From Chloroflexota bacterium (GTDB lineage: Bacteria > Chloroflexota > Dehalococcoidia > UBA2247 > RBG-13-53-26), in assembly GCA_003650185.1 (NCBI GenBank), contig QMOF01000027.1, positions 1 to 14,766 on the forward strand: a stretch of 14,766 bases of DNA. Reading direction: 5' to 3'. The notes beneath the pieces are model-generated. The model was not told the origin of the DNA. It did not search any database and saw only the letters and a program-made list of their open reading frames with translations. Each line of letters begins with the position of its first letter. The first letter of the stretch is position 1. Below are positions 1-6,592 of the stretch, one piece after another. Made by a program: the position numbers and the translations under genes.

Positions 1-1
1 G

Positions 2-526
2 AACTACAGGCTGATAGTCAGCACGGACCCCGAGCTCTGGTACGGGGCGCCGAGAAAGACCGTGGTCGACGTAGGCGATGTCACCAGCTATGAGGACACG
101 GGGTACCCATGGAACGGCACCGAGTACTACTGGTGGGTCTTTGCCCAAGCTCCTGATGGTTCATGGAGTCCATACTCGGATGTGGATACAAATGGCCGCA
201 GCTTCACCACGCTGAGTGTAGGTGCGCCGACTCTTCTGTCTCCGGGTGATGGCGCTGCTGTTGCGGGTGACTCCGTGGCGTATGAGTGGACTGCTATCGC
301 GGGTGCTACGAACTACAGACTGATAGTCAGCACGGACCCTCGGCTGTGGTACGAGCCGGGCAGGAAGGCCGTCATCGATGTGGGCGACGTGACCACCCAT
401 GTAGATACAGGGTATCCGGGGGATGGTACCAGGTACTACTGGTGGGTCTTCGCTCAAGCGTCTGACGGCACGTGGAGTTCTTACTCTGACGTCGACGCTA
501 ACGGTCACAGCCTAGTCAACGGGTAG
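2..526 (+). CDS. Surface protein with tandem Fn3-like repeats, C-terminal fragment
   Basis: The frame is open from the left edge and stops at TAG 524-526, so only the last 174 residues of a longer protein are present. An internal GTG at 62 is not a convincing start, because the repeat homology continues upstream of it to the edge. The fragment holds two copies of a unit of about 103 residues, each opening with NYRLIVSTDP and containing DVGDVT, DTGYP, YYWWVFAQA and WS.YSDVD.NG. The aromatic YYWWV strand followed by DG.WS.YS is typical of Fn3-like beta-sandwich modules in bacterial extracellular proteins. A linker (residues about 73-102) with LLSPGDGAAVAGDSV joins the copies. The protein ends at SLVNG with no membrane segment, so this end offers no anchor. 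Function is unknown; an extracellular adhesive or structural role is inferred. It resembles the Fn3-like modules of the next gene, YYWRVRYQD and YYWHVRHQD. Confidence 0.8.
   Translation, partial: NYRLIVSTDPELWYGAPRKTVVDVGDVTSYEDTGYPWNGTEYYWWVFAQAPDGSWSPYSDVDTNGRSFTTLSVGAPTLLSPGDGAAVAGDSVAYEWTAIAGATNYRLIVSTDPRLWYEPGRKAVIDVGDVTTHVDTGYPGDGTRYYWWVFAQASDGTWSSYSDVDANGHSLVNG
2..526 (+). repeat. In-frame tandem repeat, period 309 bp
   Basis: Two copies start at about 2 and 311, so the period is 309 bp or exactly 103 codons. The first 26 bases of each copy differ at only one position (aactacagg versus aactacaga), and the later tactactggtgggtctt block is also shared exactly. The second copy is cut short by the stop codon at 524-526. 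The strong DNA identity suggests a fairly recent duplication or ongoing homogenisation. More copies may lie left of the window. Confidence 0.8.
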
Positions 527-1077
527 CTGGGACCGCCGGGTCGTCGACCACTTCTGGGATGCCTCCAAGAGCGTTGTTCCTGTGTAAGACCACGCTTGAG
601 CGCTCCAGGGCGGGCAGGGCGATGCCAGGTGATCAGGCTGCGTATGGCCATTTGTTGTCTGTACCAGGCTGGACCCACGGACATGGAGTCGACTCAGAAG
701 CTGTCTTGCGGGCAGATTGCCGCGGCTTGTGGTGCGTCCAAGGGCCTTCGAGAATAGGAGCGGCAGCAGAGAAGCCCACCGATACGTGGGATTGGCGACG
801 TGGAAAGGATGCGTGACACTTTGAAACGGCCGTCCTTCGGTAGTGTAACGCTGGTGTTCCGTGGCAATAGTGTCATCGTGCCCAGCAATTCCGATTGACA
901 AAGGTAGCCCGTTGTGTTATTTAAGAACGTAACGCGTGTGCTACCCGTGGGGGGAAGACCGCCATCAGTGTCCAAATCGTTTATTGCCCCTGGCATCAGT
1001 CAGTTCAGCGCCGTGCCTGGCTGGGGAATGGCATGGGGTATACCGATCGAGTACAAATACGGGGAGCGATGCATTAG
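527..1077. other. 551-base intergenic stretch, no gene supported
   Basis: No open frame here has recognisable protein character. The 85- to 129-codon frames on both strands are rich in Arg, Pro, Ser and Trp, as expected for out-of-frame GC-rich DNA. No GC stem followed by a T-run is visible after the stop at 526. The only signal I can support is a weak sigma-70-like promoter candidate at 895-923. The stretch may be a long untranslated leader or decayed sequence; I cannot tell which. Confidence 0.6.
895..923 (+). promoter_or_regulatory. Weak sigma-70-like promoter candidate for the seven-repeat surface protein
   Basis: A perfect -35 hexamer TTGACA lies at 895-900. After a 17-base spacer comes TATTTA at 918-923, which matches TATAAT at only three positions. 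Transcription from here would give a leader of roughly 150 bases before the ATG at 1078. The -35 and spacing are good and the -10 is poor. Confidence 0.3.
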
Positions 1078-3372
1078 ATGAAGCACCGAGGGTTGATTGC
1101 CAGGTTCCTGGTGGTATCTCTGTTGGGTGTGAGCCTTTCTGTCGTGCTCGCAGGAGGCTCGGTGTTGGCCGACGAAGGCCCTCTGGCTGCTGCGGAGTGG
1201 GAGGAGGTCTACGGAGGGACGCACGATGACCGGGCATGCTCGGTACAGCAGACATCGGATGGTGGGTACATCGTCGTCGGGACCAAGGGCGCGGCCACGG
1301 GAGGTGACTCCGATATCTACCTGATCAAGACGGATGAGAGTGGAAGCACTTCCGGTCCTGGGTTGTTCGAGAAGACGTTCGATGGTTCATTCTACGATGA
1401 AGGCTGGTCAGTTCAACAGACGTGGGAGGCTGGGGCGCCTGATGGCTACATAATTGCCGGTATTACCTACTCCAGTGATGGGGGATACGATGTCTGGCTC
1501 ATCAAGACTGACCTGAACGGGGACCAGGTATGGGTAACCACGATCGGGGGGGTGGCGGGTCAGGCTGACAAAGCTTATTCGGTACGGCAGACAAAGGACG
1601 GGGGTTATATTGTTGCCGGACAGGTTCACACACAGATACATGCTAGCAGCGACGTGTACCTGGGGAAGACGGACTCAAACGGCAACGTGGTCTGGGAGAA
1701 GACCTTCGGGGGAATGGGTCTCGATGTTGCCCGCTCAGTGCGGCAGACAGACGATGGAGGATACATCGTGGTCGGCCAGACCTACTCCGAGTGGGATGGA
1801 GAGTCAGGCAATCAGAAGAGTCGGGGCAGCAGTGATGTTTACCTGATCAAGACCGACGCAAATGGCGTGCAAGAGTGGTATCGCATATACGGTTGGACGG
1901 GTCTTGACATTGGGTACTCGGTGGAGCAGACCAGCGACGGGGGCTACATTGTTGCCGGTGCGTTCTATGTAACAGACCGTGGGTACGATTTCTATTTGCT
2001 GAAGACGGATTCGGCTGGTACACAGCAGTGGACCAAATGGATTGGGGGGCCAGGAAATGACATAGCGTACTCAGTGAAGGTGACATCGGACGGTGGTTAC
2101 GTCATCGTGGGAGAGACTTCCTCGTATGGGAGTGGTGCTGTGGATGCATGGCTGGTGAAGACCGACGCGGCCGGGAACGTTCAGTGGGACCAGACTTTCG
2201 GGGGCTTCGGTGCTGACCTTGCTCGATCAGTGTTCGTGACCAAGGACGGCTACATCATCGCTGGTGAGACATCATCCTACGGCTCTGGCGATTTCGATGC
2301 CTGGGTGATAAAGGTAAGCAACCCTCCGATGCATCCCACCAACTTGATTCCTGCAGACGGCGCTGAGGGTTTAAGCGTGGAGACTACCCTGACGTCGTCG
2401 CCTTTTGTGGACCCTGATGACCAAGACAGCCATGCTGCATCCCAGTGGCAGATTACTGCTACAAGAGGGGACTATTCAGACCCGGTGTACGATAGTCTCA
2501 GGGACACAGAAAACAAGACCACGTTGTCCCTGCCCGAGGGCTACCTTGCGCATGTTGCCACGTACTACTGGAGGGTGCGGTATCAGGACAACCATGGTGC
2601 CTGGTCAGCCTACTCAAGTGAGACGAGTTTTTCCACTGCCAGTGCACCGCCGGAGCAGCCAGGCAACGTGTGGCCGATTGATGGGGCTGGCGACACGGGT
2701 GTAACGCCGGAACTGAAGTCCTCTCCGTTTGTCGACCCCGAGATTGGAGACAAGCATGCAGCTTCGGAGTGGCAGATAACCAGCACATCAGGAGACTACT
2801 CCAATCCGACCCTTACAAGCGGCAGGGACACGCAGAACCTGACCAGCTACAAGGTATCTCCCGGCAAGCTGCGCTATGACACTACCTACTACTGGCACGT
2901 CAGACACCAGGACAGCCAAGGGATCTGGTCAGACTGGTCGGAGGAAACATCCTTCAGCACTGGCCCGGTGCCTGCGGCGCCGGTGGCTGCATTCAGCGCC
3001 AGTCCGACTTCGGGCGACGCACCCCTCAATGTCCAGTTCACCGATGAGTCGACCGGGGTGATTGACTCGTACGCCTGGGACTTTGACAGTGACGGCACAG
3101 TGGATAGCACGGCTAGGAACCCGACTCAGTCCTTTGGCGAGGGCGTGTACAGCGTGACCCTTACGGTGACCGGCCCGGGAGGCTCTGACACTGAGGAGAA
3201 GCCCGGTTACATTGAGGCAACAGCCGGGGGTGGGTTGGGGACGTGTGGGTGCGCCCCTGTTAGCGCTGCCCCTTCGCCGGTTGGCCTCATGATAGGCTGG
3301 TCTGTGGCTGGTGTGACCTGGGGAGCAGGGTATTACTTGGTGAGGCGAGCTGGCAAGGGCAAGAACCGGTGA
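1078..3372 (+). CDS. Secreted anchored protein: seven propeller-type repeats, two Fn3-like domains, PKD domain
   Basis: 764 residues. The N-terminus MKHRGLIARF followed by a hydrophobic stretch is a signal peptide, with likely cleavage after SVLA at residue 31. Residues about 41-415 hold seven copies of a ~50-residue unit with the core SV.QT.DGGYIVVG....S.DVYLIKTD.NG...W...FGG, consistent with one seven-bladed beta-propeller. Residues about 416-523 and 524-630 are two Fn3-like modules about 108 residues apart (SSPFVDP, HAAS.WQIT, YYW.VR.QD, W.SETSFST). Residues about 634-714 are a PKD domain (PTSGDAPLNVQFTDEST, YAWDFDSDG). The tail has a Gly-rich linker, the motif GTCGCAP, a membrane segment near 734-755 and a basic end RRAGKGKNR. 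GGGGAG at 1061-1066 may be the ribosome site for the ATG, though spacing is long. An extracellular binding role is inferred; the ligand is unknown. Confidence 0.85.
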   Translation: MKHRGLIARFLVVSLLGVSLSVVLAGGSVLADEGPLAAAEWEEVYGGTHDDRACSVQQTSDGGYIVVGTKGAATGGDSDIYLIKTDESGSTSGPGLFEKTFDGSFYDEGWSVQQTWEAGAPDGYIIAGITYSSDGGYDVWLIKTDLNGDQVWVTTIGGVAGQADKAYSVRQTKDGGYIVAGQVHTQIHASSDVYLGKTDSNGNVVWEKTFGGMGLDVARSVRQTDDGGYIVVGQTYSEWDGESGNQKSRGSSDVYLIKTDANGVQEWYRIYGWTGLDIGYSVEQTSDGGYIVAGAFYVTDRGYDFYLLKTDSAGTQQWTKWIGGPGNDIAYSVKVTSDGGYVIVGETSSYGSGAVDAWLVKTDAAGNVQWDQTFGGFGADLARSVFVTKDGYIIAGETSSYGSGDFDAWVIKVSNPPMHPTNLIPADGAEGLSVETTLTSSPFVDPDDQDSHAASQWQITATRGDYSDPVYDSLRDTENKTTLSLPEGYLAHVATYYWRVRYQDNHGAWSAYSSETSFSTASAPPEQPGNVWPIDGAGDTGVTPELKSSPFVDPEIGDKHAASEWQITSTSGDYSNPTLTSGRDTQNLTSYKVSPGKLRYDTTYYWHVRHQDSQGIWSDWSEETSFSTGPVPAAPVAAFSASPTSGDAPLNVQFTDESTGVIDSYAWDFDSDGTVDSTARNPTQSFGEGVYSVTLTVTGPGGSDTEEKPGYIEATAGGGLGTCGCAPVSAAPSPVGLMIGWSVAGVTWGAGYYLVRRAGKGKNR
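1198..2322 (+). repeat. Seven coding repeats of ~50 codons (propeller blades)
   Basis: SV.QT.DGGYIVVG-like cores occur near residues 55, 111, 168, 220, 281, 332 and 383 of the host protein. Most are followed by a D.(Y/W)L.KTD strand; the seventh ends in DAWVIKVSN. Blade 2 carries an insertion (TWEAGAPDGYIIAG) and blade 4 a longer loop (EWDGESGNQKSRGSS). The count of seven matches the commonest propeller size. It was made by eye. Confidence 0.75.
2323..2967 (+). repeat. Duplicated Fn3-like domain pair, period ~324 bp
   Basis: The two modules share SSPFVDP (proline at residues 442 and 550), HAAS(Q/E)WQIT, GDYS(D/N)P, TYYW(R/H)VR(Y/H)QD and ETSFST in the same order. This indicates an internal duplication of about 108 codons. 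The modules are distantly like the repeats of the truncated protein at the left edge of the window. Confidence 0.7.
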
Positions 3373-3517
3373 GCTAGCGCCTCGCCCACGTTTGTACCTC
3401 GTTGCGTATCTGACTACCAGATTTCCATGTTCTCTGAGAGGGTACACCCCTGCTTTCTGGCGACAGTAGATTACGCTTCCCCACCAGAGCAGGTGCCTGG
3501 CATGAGGGCGACGGAAT

Positions 3518-4261
3518 ATGTTAGAATCAGCTATGATGTACCAGAAGCTTGGCCTATGTCGTGCTGATGCGGAGGCGATTCAGCATCTTCGGCAGGCCGT
3601 CTCCAGCGGAAGACATTGGTACTTCGCCTTGCTTGAGGCTATAGGGTTGTGGACCAGTGGTGAGGAGATCTATGGTGACCAGTATTACTGCTATTTGGTC
3701 GGTGGCGAGGCGTTCGATTGGCTCCTGCTAGCTGAGCGCCTGTGTCTCGAAATCGATGGGCTTTTGCCCGAAGAGGAGAAGGTCAACCTGCTTTTCTTCG
3801 CGAGCCCCCCCGTTGAGGTCTCAGCAAGTGAGTTCAGGGCTCTCATTGGCGAGGCCAAGTACCGGGCTTACCTCAACTACCTCTACGGAGTGGTTGTGGA
3901 GGAAGCGTTGATTGCCGTGGTTGAGGAAGAGGTGCAGAAGGAGCGCAGCCGGTTTGCCAATGGCCAGAGCGAGTACGTTCAGCAAGAAGCGTACCGCCGT
4001 GTCTACGGTGCCGATATGGGTTCGCTGCTAGAGCGGTTCCGCAGCGAGCGAGGTCACCCTTCGGGCGACTTGATCACGTTATTGGAACAAAAAGAGTTCA
4101 CCTACTGGCTATTCAAGTATCGGCTGGAAAACAGTGACAAGGAGCGGGTGGCCAGTGATACAAAGAGGGCCTTGGACTGGCTCCAGCGGCAGTGGCGTGC
4201 CCGAATGAAGCCCCGGGCCGCTACGCTTTCCCGTAATATGGCTCGGCTGCCAGTCGGCTAG
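3518..4261 (+). CDS. Conserved-looking hypothetical protein, mostly helical, 247 residues
   Basis: I do not recognise this family. The protein has no signal peptide or membrane segment and appears to be a soluble, mostly alpha-helical cytoplasmic protein. It has a Trp- and Tyr-rich N-terminal half (RHWYFALLEAIGLW, DQYYCYLVGGEAFDWLL) and a charged middle (VVEEEVQKERSRF). The C-terminal half contains EFTYWLFKYRLEN and ends in a basic tail, WLQRQWRARMKPR. A GAGG at 3504-3507 lies 10 bases before the ATG at 3518 and supports that start. ATGs at 3533 and 3536 (residues 6 and 7) are alternatives, favoured if the TGTTAGAAT at 3519-3527 is a real -10 element. The gene converges on the PcrA helicase gene and shares its stop bases CTAG. 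That arrangement gives no functional link. Coding quality looks good, with even composition and an acidic-basic pattern. Confidence 0.75.
   Translation: MLESAMMYQKLGLCRADAEAIQHLRQAVSSGRHWYFALLEAIGLWTSGEEIYGDQYYCYLVGGEAFDWLLLAERLCLEIDGLLPEEEKVNLLFFASPPVEVSASEFRALIGEAKYRAYLNYLYGVVVEEALIAVVEEEVQKERSRFANGQSEYVQQEAYRRVYGADMGSLLERFRSERGHPSGDLITLLEQKEFTYWLFKYRLENSDKERVASDTKRALDWLQRQWRARMKPRAATLSRNMARLPVG
3519..3527 (+). promoter_or_regulatory. Possible extended -10 element over the start of the hypothetical gene
   Basis: TGTTAGAAT fits the extended -10 pattern TGnTATAAT with one mismatch. Six bases after its end lies the ATG at 3533, so transcription from it would be almost leaderless. There is no clear -35 hexamer. 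It may be coincidence inside the coding start. Confidence 0.3.
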
Positions 4262-6396
4262 CCGTCAATCTTCCTTAGGGGTGCCAGGCTCAGCAGCAGC
4301 CTCTTCGTACCAGCGTTTCCGAAATCAACCACGATTTCCTGGTCACCCCTGGCAGGATGGCAGCTCAATACCACCCCTTCGCCAAATCTGGCATGCTGGA
4401 CGTAGTCGCCAGCTTCAAGGCTGGTCTCACGGTCGGCGACTGGTGCTGGCCACGCCTCCCCTTCTACTAGCTTGGCCGATTCGACCAGACGTGGCGGGAT
4501 GTCTTGCAGGAAGCGGGACGGAGGATTGGCATTGAGGCCGCCCATGAGTCGGCGTCGCATCGCATTGACCAGGTATAGGCGGCTCTTGGTGCGGGTCATG
4601 CCGACATAACAGAGACGACGCTCCTCCTCCATCTGGCCGGGGTCGTCAAAGGACCTGAAGTGGGGTAGAACGCCTTCCTCCATACCCACTATAAAGACAA
4701 TCGGGTACTCCAGGCCCTTGGCCTGGTGCAGCGTGATGAGTGTCACAGCATCTCTCGTGTCATCGAGCCGGTCCGCCTCTGTGAACAAAGTCACTCCATC
4801 GAGAAAGGAGTCCAGGCTCTCTCTGGGAGAGAGGTGCTGGAGCTCTCGTGCTATTCCGTGCAATTCCATGACGTTTTCCCAGCGCTCGTCTCCGTCATCC
4901 ATTTCGAGGAGGTAGTGCTGATAGCCTGTCTTGCGGACCAGAAGGTCGATCAGGTCGGCCACTCCATGCTCCCGGCTTGCCTCTATTAGTTCATGCAACA
5001 GATGGAAGAATCCTGCTAACGCCTGGGCAGTGCGCCCGCTGAAGTGTGGGATGGGTTCGTCGCTGGCAATCATGTTCAGCCCTGTGTACGGCGCGATGCC
5101 AAGGCTCTTTGTCCATTGCAGCAGATCGTCGATCGTCTTCTTGCCTATGCCGCGTGGGGGAGTGTTGATCACGCGCGCAAGACTGACGCTGTCATAAGGA
5201 TTGCGGATCAGCCTGAGATAAGCGACTACGTCTTTGACCTCGCGGCGCTCGTAAAAGCGGGTCCCGCCCACGAGTTGATATGGGATACCGTATCTTAGGA
5301 ACATCTCTTCCAGGGCTCTCGACTGCGCGTGCGTGCGGTACATCACCACGCAATCCGAGTGCCTTGCCTCTCTCTGGCTCACCAGTCGCTGGATTTCAGC
5401 CACCACGAAGTGCGCCTCGTCTGACTCGTCCAGGGTGCTGACCACACGGATCGGCGTTCCAACATCGTTCGCGGTCCAGAGCCCATGCTCTTTGCGGTCT
5501 CGATTTACTGAGATGACCTGATGGGCGGCCTCCAGGATGGTCTTGGTGGATCGATAGCTCTGCTCCAGGTATACGACCTTCGATTCGGGATAGTCTTTCT
5601 CGAAGCGGAGGATATTGCGCAGATCGGCGTGTCTCCATGAGTAGATGGACTGGTCGGGATCTCCCACCACGCAGATATTGCGATACTTACCACCTATCTG
5701 CTTCACCACGGCGTACTGGGCCACGTTGGTGTCCTGGAATTCGTCAACAAGGACATGCAGATAGCGCGACTGATACTTCGACAGCACCTCCGGATGACTC
5801 TGGAACAGGTAGTAAGTCCTCACGATCAGGTCATCGAAGTCCAGGGCGTGGTTCTGATCCAGGAGCGTCTGGTACTGCCTGTAGACCCTCTGGACTGCCT
5901 CACCGAAGTAGCCTTGCTGCTGCCTGTCGTAGGCTTCGGGCGTGATGAGTTGGCTCTTAGCCTGGTCTATGGCTGAATGAAAGGCCTTTGGTGGGTACCG
6001 CTTGGGGTCGATGCCGAGGTCCTGGAGACTGCGCTTTATCAGGCCGATCTGGTCCTCTTCGTCGTAGATGACGAAGCTCGGGTCAATGCCCGCTACCCTG
6101 CCATCGCGACGCAGGATGGCTGCGCAGATGGCGTGGAAGGTTCCCACGGTTGCTTCCTGCGCGGAGCGTCCCACAAGCCTGTGCAGGCGCTCCTTCATTT
6201 CGCGGGCTGCCTTGTTAGTGAAGGTCACAGCCATGATTCGACGCGGGCTGATGTGCCAGACCTTGACGAGATACGCGATGCGATGCGTAATGACCCGGGT
6301 CTTGCCGCTCCCCGGTCCCGCGAGAATGAGTAGAGGGCCCTCGATGGTCTCTACGGCTTCTCTCTGGGCGGGATTCAAGCCTTGGAGGACGTCCAT
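4258..6396 (-). CDS. pcrA: ATP-dependent DNA helicase PcrA/UvrD (superfamily 1A)
   Basis: 712 residues from the ATG at 6396, the usual length of PcrA. PcrA/UvrD unwinds DNA 3' to 5' using ATP in nucleotide excision repair, mismatch repair or replication-conflict relief. All helicase motifs are visible in order: Walker A GPGSGKT (about 27-33), Ia TFTNKAAREM (58-67), II VDEFQDTN (217-224), III GDPDQSIYSWR (245-255), IV LEQSYRST (277-284), V TLHQAKGLEYP (555-565) and VI EERRLCYVGMTR (591-602). Residues about 663-712 form the PcrA C-terminal Tudor-like domain (GDYVQHARFGEGVV), which in PcrA contacts RNA polymerase. A TTG four codons upstream (6408) is also in frame, but it falls at the predicted transcription start, so the ATG is preferred. 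No Shine-Dalgarno is visible before either codon. Its stop overlaps that of the convergent upstream neighbour at CTAG. The family call is secure; PcrA rather than UvrD is a naming choice. Confidence 0.96.
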   Translation of the reverse strand: MDVLQGLNPAQREAVETIEGPLLILAGPGSGKTRVITHRIAYLVKVWHISPRRIMAVTFTNKAAREMKERLHRLVGRSAQEATVGTFHAICAAILRRDGRVAGIDPSFVIYDEEDQIGLIKRSLQDLGIDPKRYPPKAFHSAIDQAKSQLITPEAYDRQQQGYFGEAVQRVYRQYQTLLDQNHALDFDDLIVRTYYLFQSHPEVLSKYQSRYLHVLVDEFQDTNVAQYAVVKQIGGKYRNICVVGDPDQSIYSWRHADLRNILRFEKDYPESKVVYLEQSYRSTKTILEAAHQVISVNRDRKEHGLWTANDVGTPIRVVSTLDESDEAHFVVAEIQRLVSQREARHSDCVVMYRTHAQSRALEEMFLRYGIPYQLVGGTRFYERREVKDVVAYLRLIRNPYDSVSLARVINTPPRGIGKKTIDDLLQWTKSLGIAPYTGLNMIASDEPIPHFSGRTAQALAGFFHLLHELIEASREHGVADLIDLLVRKTGYQHYLLEMDDGDERWENVMELHGIARELQHLSPRESLDSFLDGVTLFTEADRLDDTRDAVTLITLHQAKGLEYPIVFIVGMEEGVLPHFRSFDDPGQMEEERRLCYVGMTRTKSRLYLVNAMRRRLMGGLNANPPSRFLQDIPPRLVESAKLVEGEAWPAPVADRETSLEAGDYVQHARFGEGVVLSCHPARGDQEIVVDFGNAGTKRLLLSLAPLRKIDG

Positions 6397-6413
6397 TGTG
6401 GGGTTCAAGCCGA

Positions 6414-6443
6414 ATTATAGCACCCGCGAACACGGCACATCAA
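6414..6443 (-). promoter_or_regulatory. Extended -10 promoter of the PcrA helicase gene
   Basis: On the minus strand, TTGATG (6443-6438) is followed by an 18-base spacer that ends in TGC, then a perfect TATAAT (6419-6414). TG one base before TATAAT makes an extended -10. Transcription would start near 6407-6408, leaving about 11 bases before the ATG at 6396 and no Shine-Dalgarno. This is the best promoter match in the window. Confidence 0.65.
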
Positions 6444-6472
6444 TTGAACGAGCGAAGTTTTGGGGCAGGCAA

Positions 6473-6497
6473 TTTTGCTTGTTTTCCCCCAGCAAAA
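6473..6497. other. Small dyad (hairpin) between divergent promoters
   Basis: TTTTGCT at 6473-6479 and AGCAAAA at 6491-6497 are perfect reverse complements around an 11-base centre (tgttttccccc). Outer AA and TT pairs extend the stem only with a bulge. The element lies between the helicase promoter and the candidate promoter of the propeller operon, where an operator would be expected. It could equally be a chance hairpin. Confidence 0.3.
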
Positions 6498-6513
6498 GTT
6501 GGTGCCGCCCTAG

Positions 6514-6542
6514 TTGTGACTACAGACGGCCGCTTCTATCCT
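6514..6542 (+). promoter_or_regulatory. Candidate promoter of the propeller-ABC operon
   Basis: TTGTGA (6514-6519), a 17-base spacer and TATCCT (6537-6542) match the sigma-70 consensus at eight of twelve positions. Transcription would begin near 6549, giving a leader of about 44 bases to the GTG at 6593. Position and spacing are good; hexamer quality is moderate. Confidence 0.4.
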
Positions 6543-6592
6543 CTGGGCGAGGACAGGTCGCTTTTTGGGGATTGTACCTGAAGGCAGTGAGA

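Noticed and set aside
559..816. Small plus-strand frame of 85 codons in the first intergenic gap.
   Set aside because: There is no ribosome site and no protein-like pattern, and competing frames of similar length exist on the other strand.
2929..3447. Minus-strand open frame of 172 codons opposite the PKD domain and C-terminal anchor.
   Set aside because: It is an Arg/Ser/His-rich shadow of a gene with strong domain evidence.
3431..3510. CCTGCT and AGCAGG inverted pair in the gap after the seven-repeat protein, considered as a terminator.
   Set aside because: The stem is only six base pairs with a loop of more than 30 bases and no following T-run, so it is not a convincing intrinsic terminator.
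6068..6592. The propeller frame stays open for 175 codons upstream of the chosen start, reaching into the helicase gene.
   Set aside because: The extension is antisense to well-conserved helicase coding sequence and has no protein character. The signal peptide and the GAAGG ribosome site mark the start at 6593.
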